This document shows, in pieces, positions 1 to 5,273 of a DNA stretch of 6,032 bases; position 1 is the stretch's first letter, and each line of letters begins with the position of its first letter. Both the position numbers and the translations under genes were made by a program. The notes beneath the pieces were generated by a model, which was given only the letters and a program-made list of their open reading frames with translations, did no database searches and was not told where the DNA came from. This stretch comes from an uncultured Prevotella sp. (GTDB lineage Bacteria; Bacteroidota; Bacteroidia; Bacteroidales; Bacteroidaceae): the NCBI GenBank assembly GCA_946625715.1, contig CAMOTK010000122.1, positions 1 through 6,032 of the forward strand, given 5' to 3'.

Positions 1-730
1 CGCGCTTCTTGGCTTCCTCGAGCATCACGAGATACTCGTCGAGCATCTTCTTCTTGGGGAACGTGATGCCATAGAGGCGCTGCATCTGCTCGCGGGTGGC
101 ATCGCCACGCCAGAAAGCACCAGCCACCGAGGTCAGCTTGATGGCCTTAATCTCGCCCGTGTCGACGAGGTGCGGACCACGACAAAGGTCGGTGAAAGCA
201 CCCTGTGTATAGGTAGTGATGGTACCGTCTTCGAGGTCCTGCTCAATGTGCTCGCACTTGTACGTCTGACCGTCGGCTGCAAACTCCTTAAGAGCGTCGG
301 CCTTGGTCACTTCGCGGCGCACAACAGGCTCTTTCTTCGAAGCCAGTTCCTTCATTTTCTGTTCAATCATGGGGAAGTCGCTTTCCTTGATGCTCTCGCC
401 ACCAGGCAGCAGCACGTCGTAGAAGAAGCCACTCTCCACAGCAGGGCCGAAACCGAACTGTATGCCAGGATAGAGTTCCTTCAGAGCCTCGGCCAGCAAG
501 TGTGCAGAAGTGTGCCAGAAGGTGTGCTTACCCTGTTCGTCGTCCCACTTATAGAGTTCAAACTTACAGTCCTCCATGATGGGGCGGTTCAGCTCTACGG
601 TTTCGCCATTCACGCCGCAGCAGAGTACGCTGCGTGCCAGAGCAGGCGAAATGCTCTCGGCAATCTGAAGTCCAGTGACGCCCTGCTCATACGAGCGAAC
701 AGAACCGTCTGGAAAAGTGATGTTAATCAT
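1..730 (-). CDS. thrS: Threonyl-tRNA synthetase, N-terminal part (runs off left edge)
   Basis: This gene encodes the cytoplasmic enzyme that charges tRNA-Thr with threonine and edits mischarged Ser-tRNA-Thr. Only the first 243 codons are present; the catalytic class II core and anticodon-binding domain lie beyond the left edge. The ATG at 730-728 gives [10 protein letters not shown], the typical opening of the TGS domain (about residues 1-62). The second (editing) domain follows. It carries the zinc/editing-type signature HTSAH with H73 and H77, the same numbering as in E. coli, and then DLCRGPH with D181, C183 and H187. The editing site therefore looks intact. The 174-bp gap from the upstream TPR gene and a promoter-like TACCTTTG box suggest that it can be transcribed on its own. 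In Bacteroidales infC usually follows, but that would be outside this window. Identity is very secure. Confidence 0.97.
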   Translation of the reverse strand, partial: MINITFPDGSVRSYEQGVTGLQIAESISPALARSVLCCGVNGETVELNRPIMEDCKFELYKWDDEQGKHTFWHTSAHLLAEALKELYPGIQFGFGPAVESGFFYDVLLPGGESIKESDFPMIEQKMKELASKKEPVVRREVTKADALKEFAADGQTYKCEHIEQDLEDGTITTYTQGAFTDLCRGPHLVDTGEIKAIKLTSVAGAFWRGDATREQMQRLYGITFPKKKMLDEYLVMLEEAKKR

Positions 731-904
731 ATCTACAATATATGTTTAAGTTTAAAGTGGTGCAAAGGTAATAATAAAAATTGAAAGTGAATAACGAACG
801 ACGAAAAAAGTTGCCTAAAAACATTGAAGGACAGCAATAGGGGCAGAAAATGCTGGAAATGAATAGAATGAGCAATAGCAGTCCTTTGCAATCCGCTAAA
901 TCTG
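731..904 (-). other. thrS leader / TPR-thrS intergenic region
   Basis: This is an AT-rich spacer between the TPR stop and the thrS start. I see the promoter-like box described separately, a direct repeat AGCAATAG (833-840 and 871-878, plus strand), and a short inverted pair AAGGAC/GTCCTT (827-832 and 881-886) with a loop of about 48 nt. There is no T-box leader signature and no clear GC-rich hairpin with a U-tract that could serve as a terminator for the TPR gene. Confidence 0.5.
763..770 (-). promoter_or_regulatory. Candidate thrS promoter, -7 box TACCTTTG
   Basis: Read on the minus strand, this is an exact match to the Bacteroidetes primary-sigma -7 element TAnnTTTG. It ends 32 nt before the thrS ATG, leaving a leader of roughly 25 nt. 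I see no good TTTG -33 element at 19-21 nt spacing; the nearest TTTC and TTCG are badly spaced. The assignment rests on the -7 box and its position. Confidence 0.5.
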
Positions 905-2908
905 CTATTTCCGGTGACGCTTGATGATGCTGTAGGCGGCGTAAAGACCCAGTTCGCCGGCCTTGCTCAGGTCGCGTATGCCCTGCTCTTGCTGGTTCAT
1001 GCTGATGCGGCAGAGGCCGCGGTTGAAGTAGGCTTCGGCCAAGTTGCCGTCGATGGCGATGGCAGCGGTGAAGTCGTCGACAGCACGGGCGTAATCGCCT
1101 TTCTGTGCATAGAGCGTGCCGCGGTTGTAGAGCAGGTAGGGATTCTGCGGCGCCAAGACAAGCGCGTGGTTGAGGTCGCCCAGCACATTGGCGTTCTTCA
1201 GGTCGATGTTGGTGCCTTCTGAGGCTTGAAACACATTGATGCGCGACTGACAGACGGCACGCTGCCAGAGAGCAAGCACCGAGGCGGTGTCGACTTGCAG
1301 GTAGAGCGACAGGTCGTCGATGGCCGACTCGTAGTTTTGGATGGCGCTATAGGCCACGCTCCGCAACAGGATTGCGTCAAGGGCTGTGGCCGTGCTGCGC
1401 GAGCGATCGATGACGGCAGAGAGCGAGTCGATGTAGCTGAAGTACTGCTGCGAGCGCTGGTCGCTCAGCGTGGGCTGTTCGCTGGCAATGAGCAGCTGAC
1501 GGGCCTTCAGGCGCTGGTTGAGGGCATCCACCTGACGGTCGAAGGCGATGTAGCGATGCACCTCGCTCTGCGCTTTCTCAAAGGCGAGGGCAAACATGGG
1601 CTGATAGGCCATCTGCACCTTGTGGTTCTGCACACGGCCGCGATAGTCGTTCTGGTACTCGTGCTCCACTTCCTGCTCGTCTTCCATCACGAGCTGGTTG
1701 TATTTCTCCAAGTCCTCGTCGCTGCGCTTGCGCATCTGCTTTTTCGACATGCGCGGCTGTGTGCCGTAGAGATGCTTGTAGAGTCGGGCTTTGTAGACGG
1801 TGAACTCGTCGGCGTCGGCCTGTTTCGTCATGCCTAAGAGTCGATAGCAGCGGGCGCGATACTCCAAGCCGGTCCAGAAGTTGGGATATTGGTCGATGAC
1901 CTTCGTGTAGTCGCGTATGGCGCCGCGCAGGTCGCCTGTCTTGTCGAGCAGTACAGCGCGGTTGAAGAGTGCCATGAGGTTGTTGGGCTCCAGGCGCAGC
2001 ACGAAGTCGAAGTCGGTGATGGCACGGTTGTCGTCGCCCACCTGTGCGCGCAGCAGTCCGCGGTTGTAGTGGCCCAGAAAGTTGTTGGGCTCCAGGTCGA
2101 GTGCAGTGTCGTAGTCGGCCATAGCGCCCCGCAGGTTGTTCTGGTTGTAGCGTGCCATAGCGCGATTGATGTAGTTGCCGCCATGCTTGGGCAGCAGGTG
2201 GATGGCCTCGTCGAGAAAACCTTCGGCCGCCTTCCACTCGCTTCGGCTCAAGCTGATGAGCGAGCGCATCTGCCAGGTGTGCCCGTCGTAGGGGTCTATC
2301 TCGATGCTCTTCTCCAGTGAACCGACGGCGCTGGTGGTGTCCTTCTGATGCAGAAAGACTTCGGCCTGCATAGCGTAGCCTCGCGCATAGCGGCTCCAGC
2401 GGGTGAGCATCGTGTCGAGCTCGGCATGCGCCTGCTCATACTCCTCGTTCTGTATGTGGCAGAGCACGCGGTTGTGCCACACGTTTTGGTTCTCGGGGTC
2501 GTAGCGCAGCGCCTTGGTGTAGTCGCTGATGGCCTCGGCATATTTCTTCTGCTGGATGCGGGCCAGGCCGCGCAGCTCGTAGATGCTCACCACATAGGGA
2601 TTGCGCTGCATGGCTTCTGTGCAGTCGGCCTCAGCACCTGCAAAGTCGTCAAGATTGTATTTGGCCACACCGCGGAAGAACCAAGGTTCGTAGAGATAGG
2701 GCTTGGCGTTGATGGCCTGGTTGAAATACTGGATGGAAAGGACATAGTCCTCGTAATAAAGTGCCGAGCGCCCCACCCTTATCAAGCGGTCGGCATTGAA
2801 CTGTGCGAAGCACATTGAACATTGACCATTGAACATTGACCATTGGAGGGCAATGAGGAGCAGCCATAACCGACGCTGCCTGACAATACGTCCCATTTTG
2901 CTTAACAT
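905..2908 (-). CDS. Secreted tetratricopeptide-repeat (TPR) protein
   Basis: This 667-residue protein has an N-terminal signal sequence: basic MLSKMGRIVRQRR, then hydrophobic LWLLLIALQ, with a plausible cleavage after CFA, just before QFNADR. About ten TPR units follow (roughly residues 40-360), with the classic spacing of 34 residues, for example YNRGLLRAQVGDDNRAITDF followed by LEPNN. A charged linker (about 365-430, rich in K, R, E, D) leads into a helical stretch and a second TPR block (about 505-655). The tail is LYAAYSIIKRHRK. TPR arrays bind other proteins, so it is probably a periplasmic or envelope-associated scaffold; the partner is unknown. An in-frame TTG at 2911 directly precedes the chosen ATG, and another ATG lies at 2896. 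Oddly, part of the signal-peptide coding sequence (the WSMFNGQCSM stretch) is made of a 7-bp tandem repeat. The gene sits between def and thrS, as is typical for Bacteroidales. Confidence 0.9.
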   Translation of the reverse strand: MLSKMGRIVRQRRLWLLLIALQWSMFNGQCSMCFAQFNADRLIRVGRSALYYEDYVLSIQYFNQAINAKPYLYEPWFFRGVAKYNLDDFAGAEADCTEAMQRNPYVVSIYELRGLARIQQKKYAEAISDYTKALRYDPENQNVWHNRVLCHIQNEEYEQAHAELDTMLTRWSRYARGYAMQAEVFLHQKDTTSAVGSLEKSIEIDPYDGHTWQMRSLISLSRSEWKAAEGFLDEAIHLLPKHGGNYINRAMARYNQNNLRGAMADYDTALDLEPNNFLGHYNRGLLRAQVGDDNRAITDFDFVLRLEPNNLMALFNRAVLLDKTGDLRGAIRDYTKVIDQYPNFWTGLEYRARCYRLLGMTKQADADEFTVYKARLYKHLYGTQPRMSKKQMRKRSDEDLEKYNQLVMEDEQEVEHEYQNDYRGRVQNHKVQMAYQPMFALAFEKAQSEVHRYIAFDRQVDALNQRLKARQLLIASEQPTLSDQRSQQYFSYIDSLSAVIDRSRSTATALDAILLRSVAYSAIQNYESAIDDLSLYLQVDTASVLALWQRAVCQSRINVFQASEGTNIDLKNANVLGDLNHALVLAPQNPYLLYNRGTLYAQKGDYARAVDDFTAAIAIDGNLAEAYFNRGLCRISMNQQEQGIRDLSKAGELGLYAAYSIIKRHRK
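2813..2845 (-). repeat. Heptamer tandem repeat CATTGAN inside the TPR signal-peptide codons
   Basis: On the plus strand the array reads CATTGAA, CATTGAC, CATTGAA, CATTGAC, CATTG. That is 4.7 units of 7 bp, or a perfect 14-bp unit repeated twice plus a partial copy. It spans 33 bp, equal to 11 codons, and is translated as the stretch around WSMFNGQCSM between the hydrophobic core and the CFAQ cleavage region. A lone further unit, CATTGAA, lies at 2794-2800. Each unit carries an ATG on the coding strand, and because 7 is not a multiple of 3 these fall in all three frames. Confidence 0.85.
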
Positions 2909-2923
2909 CAACAGAAAATGCTA

Positions 2924-2948
2924 AATGGTCAATGCTCAATGCTCAATG
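2924..2948 (+). repeat. Second CATTGAN heptamer array, inverted, in the def-TPR gap
   Basis: On the minus strand this reads CATTGAG, CATTGAG, CATTGAC, CATT, about 3.6 units. It begins one base after the def stop codon (2952-2950) and fills most of the def-TPR spacer. Its orientation is opposite to the array at 2813-2845. The two arrays are complementary over 25 positions (2948-2924 with 2844-2820) with one G-U wobble and one G-G mismatch, so the transcript could form a stem around the TPR start. Confidence 0.8.
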
Positions 2949-2949
2949 T

Positions 2950-3510
2950 TTACCGTCTCACGGGCTTAGTCTTGTAGCCACAGCGATAGCGGCCTTGCGT
3001 CAGCGCCTTGAGCTTGTTCTTGATGAGCTGGCGGCGCAGGGGCGAGATGCGGTCGATGAACATGTGGCCGTCGAGATGGTCGAACTCGTGCTGCATCACG
3101 CGGGCCAGGTAGCCCTCAATCCACTCGTCGTGCTCCTGGAAGTCTTCGTCCTGCCAGCGCACATGGATGCGCGTGGGGCGCACCACCTTCTCGTGGATGG
3201 CGGGCAGCGACAGGCACCCTTCTTCCGACGAGTCGGTGTTGGTGTCGTCGAGTTCTATGATGTGGGGATTGATGAATACTTTCTTGAAGCCCTTATACTC
3301 GGGCAGGTCGTCGGAAATGACGTCGAGGTCGATGACCACCAGACGGATAGCCCGACCTATCTGCGGCGCTGCCAGTCCGATGCCTTCGCTGTCGGCCAGT
3401 GTTTCCCACATATTCCCGATGAGCTGTTTCAGTTCGGGATAGTCGGGTGTGATGTCCTCTGCCACCTTGCGGAGCACAGGCTGTCCATATATATAAATAG
3501 GTAATATCAT
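2950..3510 (-). CDS. def: Peptide deformylase
   Basis: This 186-residue cytoplasmic metalloenzyme removes the formyl group from the initiator methionine of new proteins. All three family motifs are present: GIGLAAPQ (43-50), EGCLS (97-101, metal ligand C99) and QHEFDHLDG (140-148, ligands H141 and H145 and catalytic E142). The length is normal for a bacterial type I/III-like enzyme, with a basic tail (KTKPVRR). The start ATG at 3510 gives [15 protein letters not shown], which matches the usual Bacteroidetes opening. It lies 44 bp downstream of ruvX, and that spacer is built from 7-bp repeats that run right up to the start codon. It is probably co-transcribed with the SPOR gene, ruvX and the TPR gene, although a repeat-made promoter may also act here. 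Confidence 0.97.
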   Translation of the reverse strand: MILPIYIYGQPVLRKVAEDITPDYPELKQLIGNMWETLADSEGIGLAAPQIGRAIRLVVIDLDVISDDLPEYKGFKKVFINPHIIELDDTNTDSSEEGCLSLPAIHEKVVRPTRIHVRWQDEDFQEHDEWIEGYLARVMQHEFDHLDGHMFIDRISPLRRQLIKNKLKALTQGRYRCGYKTKPVRR

Positions 3511-3556
3511 TTACTATTTACAAATTTACTATTTACGATTTACTATTTTCAAATTC
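3511..3556 (-). repeat. GTAAAT-type heptamer array filling the ruvX-def junction
   Basis: On the plus strand the sequence is a chain of 7-8 bp units based on ATTTACN: ATTTACT, ATTTACA, AATTTACT, ATTTACG, ATTTACT, then degenerate ATTTTCA and AATTCACG. It begins immediately at the def ATG, whose preceding bases GTAA are part of the last unit, and it extends into the ruvX stop codon. The units differ in sequence from the CATTGAN arrays but share the 7-bp period and the gene-junction location. Confidence 0.75.
3521..3553 (-). promoter_or_regulatory. Promoter-like sequence formed by the repeat upstream of def
   Basis: Reading the minus strand, TTTG (3553-3550) is followed by 21 nt and then TAAATTTG (3528-3521), matching the Bacteroidetes -33 TTTG / -7 TAnnTTTG pattern. 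The -7 box ends only 10 nt before the def ATG, so a transcript would have a leader of only a few nucleotides. It may be a by-product of the repeat's base composition rather than a working promoter. Confidence 0.3.
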
Positions 3557-3971
3557 ACGATTTGCGCGAGCGCATGTAGTCTTCGAGAATGATGGTGGCA
3601 CTGATTTCGTCTACCAGCGCCTTGTTCTGTCGGGCTTTCTTCTTCAGGCCGGCATCGAGCATCGTCTGATGGGCCAGCACCGAGGTGAAGCGCTCGTCGA
3701 AGAACTCTATGGGCACGCCGGGCACGGCCTTACGCCAGCGGTTGACAAACTGCTGCACACGAGCCAGATTCTCGCTGGGCTGACCGTTGGGCTGGCGCGG
3801 CTCGCCAATGACGATGAGCTCCACAGGCTCCTTTTCCAAATAAGCCTTCAGCCAGTCGAACAGCTCCGAAGTAGCGACAGTGGCCAACCCGCCTGCTATA
3901 ATCTGCAAGGGGTCGGTCACTGCCAGTCCTGTGCGCTTTCGACCGTAGTCGATAGATAGAATTCTTGCCAA
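3555..3971 (-). CDS. ruvX: RuvX/YqgF-family RNase H-fold nuclease
   Basis: This 138-residue protein is the usual length for the YqgF family (putative pre-16S rRNA nuclease, also annotated as a Holliday junction resolvase). The RNase H fold motifs are intact: ILSIDYGRKRTGLAV with catalytic D8, strand VIGEP (54-58), DERFTS (92-97) and VDEISATIIL with acidic D121. It acts in the cytoplasm. The start is a TTG at 3971: reading upstream, an in-frame TAA occurs at 3989-3987 and the codons between are CCT GCA ATA AGC CCG. No ATG or GTG is therefore available, and the TTG gives the family-typical start MARILSIDYG. It begins 5 bp after the SPOR gene stop, so the two are almost certainly co-transcribed. 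Whether it acts mainly in rRNA maturation or in recombination cannot be told from the sequence. Confidence 0.95.
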   Translation of the reverse strand: MARILSIDYGRKRTGLAVTDPLQIIAGGLATVATSELFDWLKAYLEKEPVELIVIGEPRQPNGQPSENLARVQQFVNRWRKAVPGVPIEFFDERFTSVLAHQTMLDAGLKKKARQNKALVDEISATIILEDYMRSRKS

Positions 3972-3976
3972 CGGGC

Positions 3977-4480
3977 TTATTGCAGGTTAAACAAGAGCCA
4001 GGCGTCGGGGTATTGTGAGCGGAGCTTGTCGCGGCTGCCTACGGCGTCAATCTTGTTGTCGAACGTAGCGGCCACAACACGATACATGTTGCGCTCCTCG
4101 TTCTTCACCACCTGAGCGTCATAGCCGGCGGCCTTCAGGCGCTGCTGCAGTCCCTCGGCATTGGCATGCACGCCAAACGAGCCAACCACCACGCTGAAGT
4201 TCTTCAGGCCAGTACCGTTGACCACCTGAACACGCTCCTGGCGCACCGACACATTGTCGGCATTATCCACCACACGCGTCTCGTTGGCAGCCACCGTCTG
4301 CGTCTGCACGGGAGTCACCACAGGCGTCTGCTCTACCACGGGTGTGGGCTCGGCCACCTGCTGGGCTTCCTGAGCCTTAGCCTTGTCGTAAGCCTTTCTG
4401 TAAGCACTCTCGCTCGATTTGCAACTGGTGAAAGCCATAGCGAGGCTCAGGCCTGCGCATAATAACATGTACTTTTTCAT
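3977..4480 (-). CDS. SPOR-domain lipoprotein
   Basis: This 167-residue protein begins with a lipoprotein signal, MKKYMLLCAGLSLAMAFTSC, with C20 as the predicted lipidated cysteine. A short charged helix (24-41) and a low-complexity Pro/Val/Thr/Gln linker (42-65) follow, which probably spans the periplasm. The C-terminal half (about 93-166) is a SPOR domain: KNFSVVVGSF, then the helix NAEGLQQRLKAAGYDAQVV, then MYRVVAATF and DAWLL. SPOR domains bind glycan strands stripped of stem peptides, as found at division sites, so the protein is likely a periplasmic, membrane-anchored cell-wall factor. The residues after C20 (KSSES) do not resemble the acidic surface-export signal of Bacteroidetes, which favours a periplasm-facing location. 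It is the first gene of the minus-strand unit and lies opposite the plus-strand trio. Confidence 0.92.
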   Translation of the reverse strand: MKKYMLLCAGLSLAMAFTSCKSSESAYRKAYDKAKAQEAQQVAEPTPVVEQTPVVTPVQTQTVAANETRVVDNADNVSVRQERVQVVNGTGLKNFSVVVGSFGVHANAEGLQQRLKAAGYDAQVVKNEERNMYRVVAATFDNKIDAVGSRDKLRSQYPDAWLLFNLQ

Positions 4481-4531
4481 AATCTCTACTTGTTTTCTTA
4501 AGATGATTTCTTTCGTTTAAAATATTTTGCG

Positions 4532-4567
4532 CGAAATTACAAATAATCAATGAAAAACTGACACAAA
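4532..4567 (-). promoter_or_regulatory. Candidate promoter for the SPOR-ruvX-def-TPR unit
   Basis: On the minus strand, TTTG (4567-4564) is followed by 24 nt and then TAATTTCG (4539-4532), one mismatch from the -7 consensus TAnnTTTG. The spacing is longer than the usual 19-21 nt, so the -33 part is doubtful. The SPOR ATG lies about 51 nt downstream. No better box is visible in this gap for the minus strand. Confidence 0.3.
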
Positions 4568-4579
4568 AGGAGCATAAAC

Positions 4580-4615
4580 TTTGTTAAATCGAAGAAATCT
4601 GCACTTTTTAACAAA
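4580..4615. promoter_or_regulatory. Perfect 9-bp inverted repeat in the divergent intergenic region
   Basis: TTTGTTAAA (4580-4588) and TTTAACAAA (4607-4615) are perfect reverse complements separated by 18 bp. The element lies upstream of both divergent genes, and its centre is equally far from the two candidate -7 boxes. It could be an operator for a dimeric regulator or a DNA/RNA hairpin. The arms are AT-rich in an AT-rich region, so chance occurrence is possible. Confidence 0.4.
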
Positions 4616-4628
4616 AAATAGTTCACCT

Positions 4629-4663
4629 TTTGACGCCCATTCAAGATATATTTTGTACATTTG
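4629..4663 (+). promoter_or_regulatory. Candidate promoter of the YtxH/holin-X/coiled-coil operon
   Basis: TACATTTG (4656-4663) is an exact TAnnTTTG -7 box. A TTTG at 4629-4632 could serve as the -33 element, with a spacing of 23 nt, slightly longer than typical. The first start codon of the operon lies 42 nt downstream of the -7 box, giving a leader of about 35 nt. Confidence 0.55.
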
Positions 4664-4705
4664 CAAAAAATAAAACCATTTTTAATTACTCAAAATTATC
4701 AACAC

Positions 4706-4918
4706 ATGAAAAGTTTAGGTTACATTGGCGCATTCCTCGGCGGTGCTATCGCCGGAGCCGCTCTGGGCATCCTCATGGCCCCTGAGAAAGGACAAGACAC
4801 TCGCATCAAAATCACCGATGCCGTTGAAGACTTCTTGAAGAAGCACAACATCAAGCTCAGCCGCAAGGAAGTGGGCGACCTCGTCGACGACATTCAGGAC
4901 GCTGCAGTAGAAGAATAA
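4706..4918 (+). CDS. YtxH-like one-helix membrane protein
   Basis: This 70-residue protein has one glycine-rich membrane segment (about residues 4-24: LGYIGAFLGGAIAGAALGIL) with small-residue spacing suited to helix packing. It is followed by the family motif MAPEKGQDTR (24-33) and an amphipathic, charged cytoplasmic tail (34-70). This is the YtxH/gas-vesicle-protein-like pattern (LxAPxxGxxTR) seen in many bacteria, often linked to stress or envelope functions; the molecular role is not established. The ATG at 4706 was chosen because an upstream TTG at 4661 overlaps the -7 promoter box and would add residues unlike the family. The stop codon directly abuts the ATG of the next gene, so the two are translationally adjacent and co-transcribed. 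Confidence 0.88.
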   Translation: MKSLGYIGAFLGGAIAGAALGILMAPEKGQDTRIKITDAVEDFLKKHNIKLSRKEVGDLVDDIQDAAVEE

Positions 4919-5269
4919 ATGTTGTCGAGCGACAAAAACGTAGAGACCATAGCCGGTCTCATCGAAGTGCTGAAGCACTACCTCGGGCTGCAAGCTGAAT
5001 ACGTGAAGCTCGACGTGGTAGACAAGGTGGTGCGCCTCCTGAAGGCCACCGCCCTGGCTATCCTTTTCTTCCTCATCATTGTGGCCGTAGTGATGTATTT
5101 CTCCTTTGCCATAGCCCTTTGGCTCTCGGCCTACGTCGGTCTGGCAACGGCCTTCTTCATCGTTGCCCTTGTCCACGCACTCATCCTGCTACTCTTCATC
5201 ATCTTCCGCAAGCCCTGGATTGAGAAGCCCCTTGTTCGCTTCCTGGCCGGCCTGCTCCTAAACAAATAG
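4919..5269 (+). CDS. Holin-X / YqjE-like two-helix inner-membrane protein
   Basis: This 116-residue protein has an amphipathic N-terminal region (1-42: VETIAGLIEVLKHYLGLQAEYVKLDVVDKVVRLLK), two strong transmembrane helices (about 43-68 and 73-96) with a very short turn, and a basic C-terminal segment (RKPWIEKPLVRFLAG). This is the layout of the Phage_holin_3_6/YqjE superfamily. Despite the family name, members in cellular operons are not known to lyse cells, and nothing else here is phage-like. Both termini should face the cytoplasm. It starts at the base after the YtxH-like stop and ends 4 bp before the next gene, so all three act as one operon. The exact role is unknown. Confidence 0.85.
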   Translation: MLSSDKNVETIAGLIEVLKHYLGLQAEYVKLDVVDKVVRLLKATALAILFFLIIVAVVMYFSFAIALWLSAYVGLATAFFIVALVHALILLLFIIFRKPWIEKPLVRFLAGLLLNK

Positions 5270-5273
5270 CCGT

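Noticed and set aside
170..784. Plus-strand open frame of 204 codons
   Set aside because: It is antisense to the secure thrS frame and to its promoter region, and its protein has no recognisable motif.
731..904. T-box or other aminoacyl-tRNA-sensing leader for thrS
   Set aside because: No T-box core or antiterminator is visible, and this type of control is not typical of Bacteroidetes.
914..2818. Several plus- and minus-strand open frames of 60-219 codons
   Set aside because: They overlap the TPR gene in other frames; long shadows are expected in GC-rich repetitive coding DNA, and their products are low-complexity, Arg/Thr/Ser-rich or Val/His-rich.
2813..2948. CRISPR array
   Set aside because: Repeats are 7-bp tandem units without spacers, and no cas genes are present.
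2932..3504. Plus-strand 190-codon open frame
   Set aside because: It is antisense to def, whose three metal-binding motifs are intact; no credible start or family match.
4661..4705. Upstream TTG start extending the YtxH-like protein by 15 residues
   Set aside because: The TTG lies inside the TACATTTG promoter box, so it would not be in the transcript; the ATG at 4706 gives a normal family N-terminus.
4919..5269. Phage lysis holin / prophage remnant
   Set aside because: There is no endolysin, structural or integrase gene nearby; the operon context fits the cellular YqjE-like branch of the holin-X superfamily.
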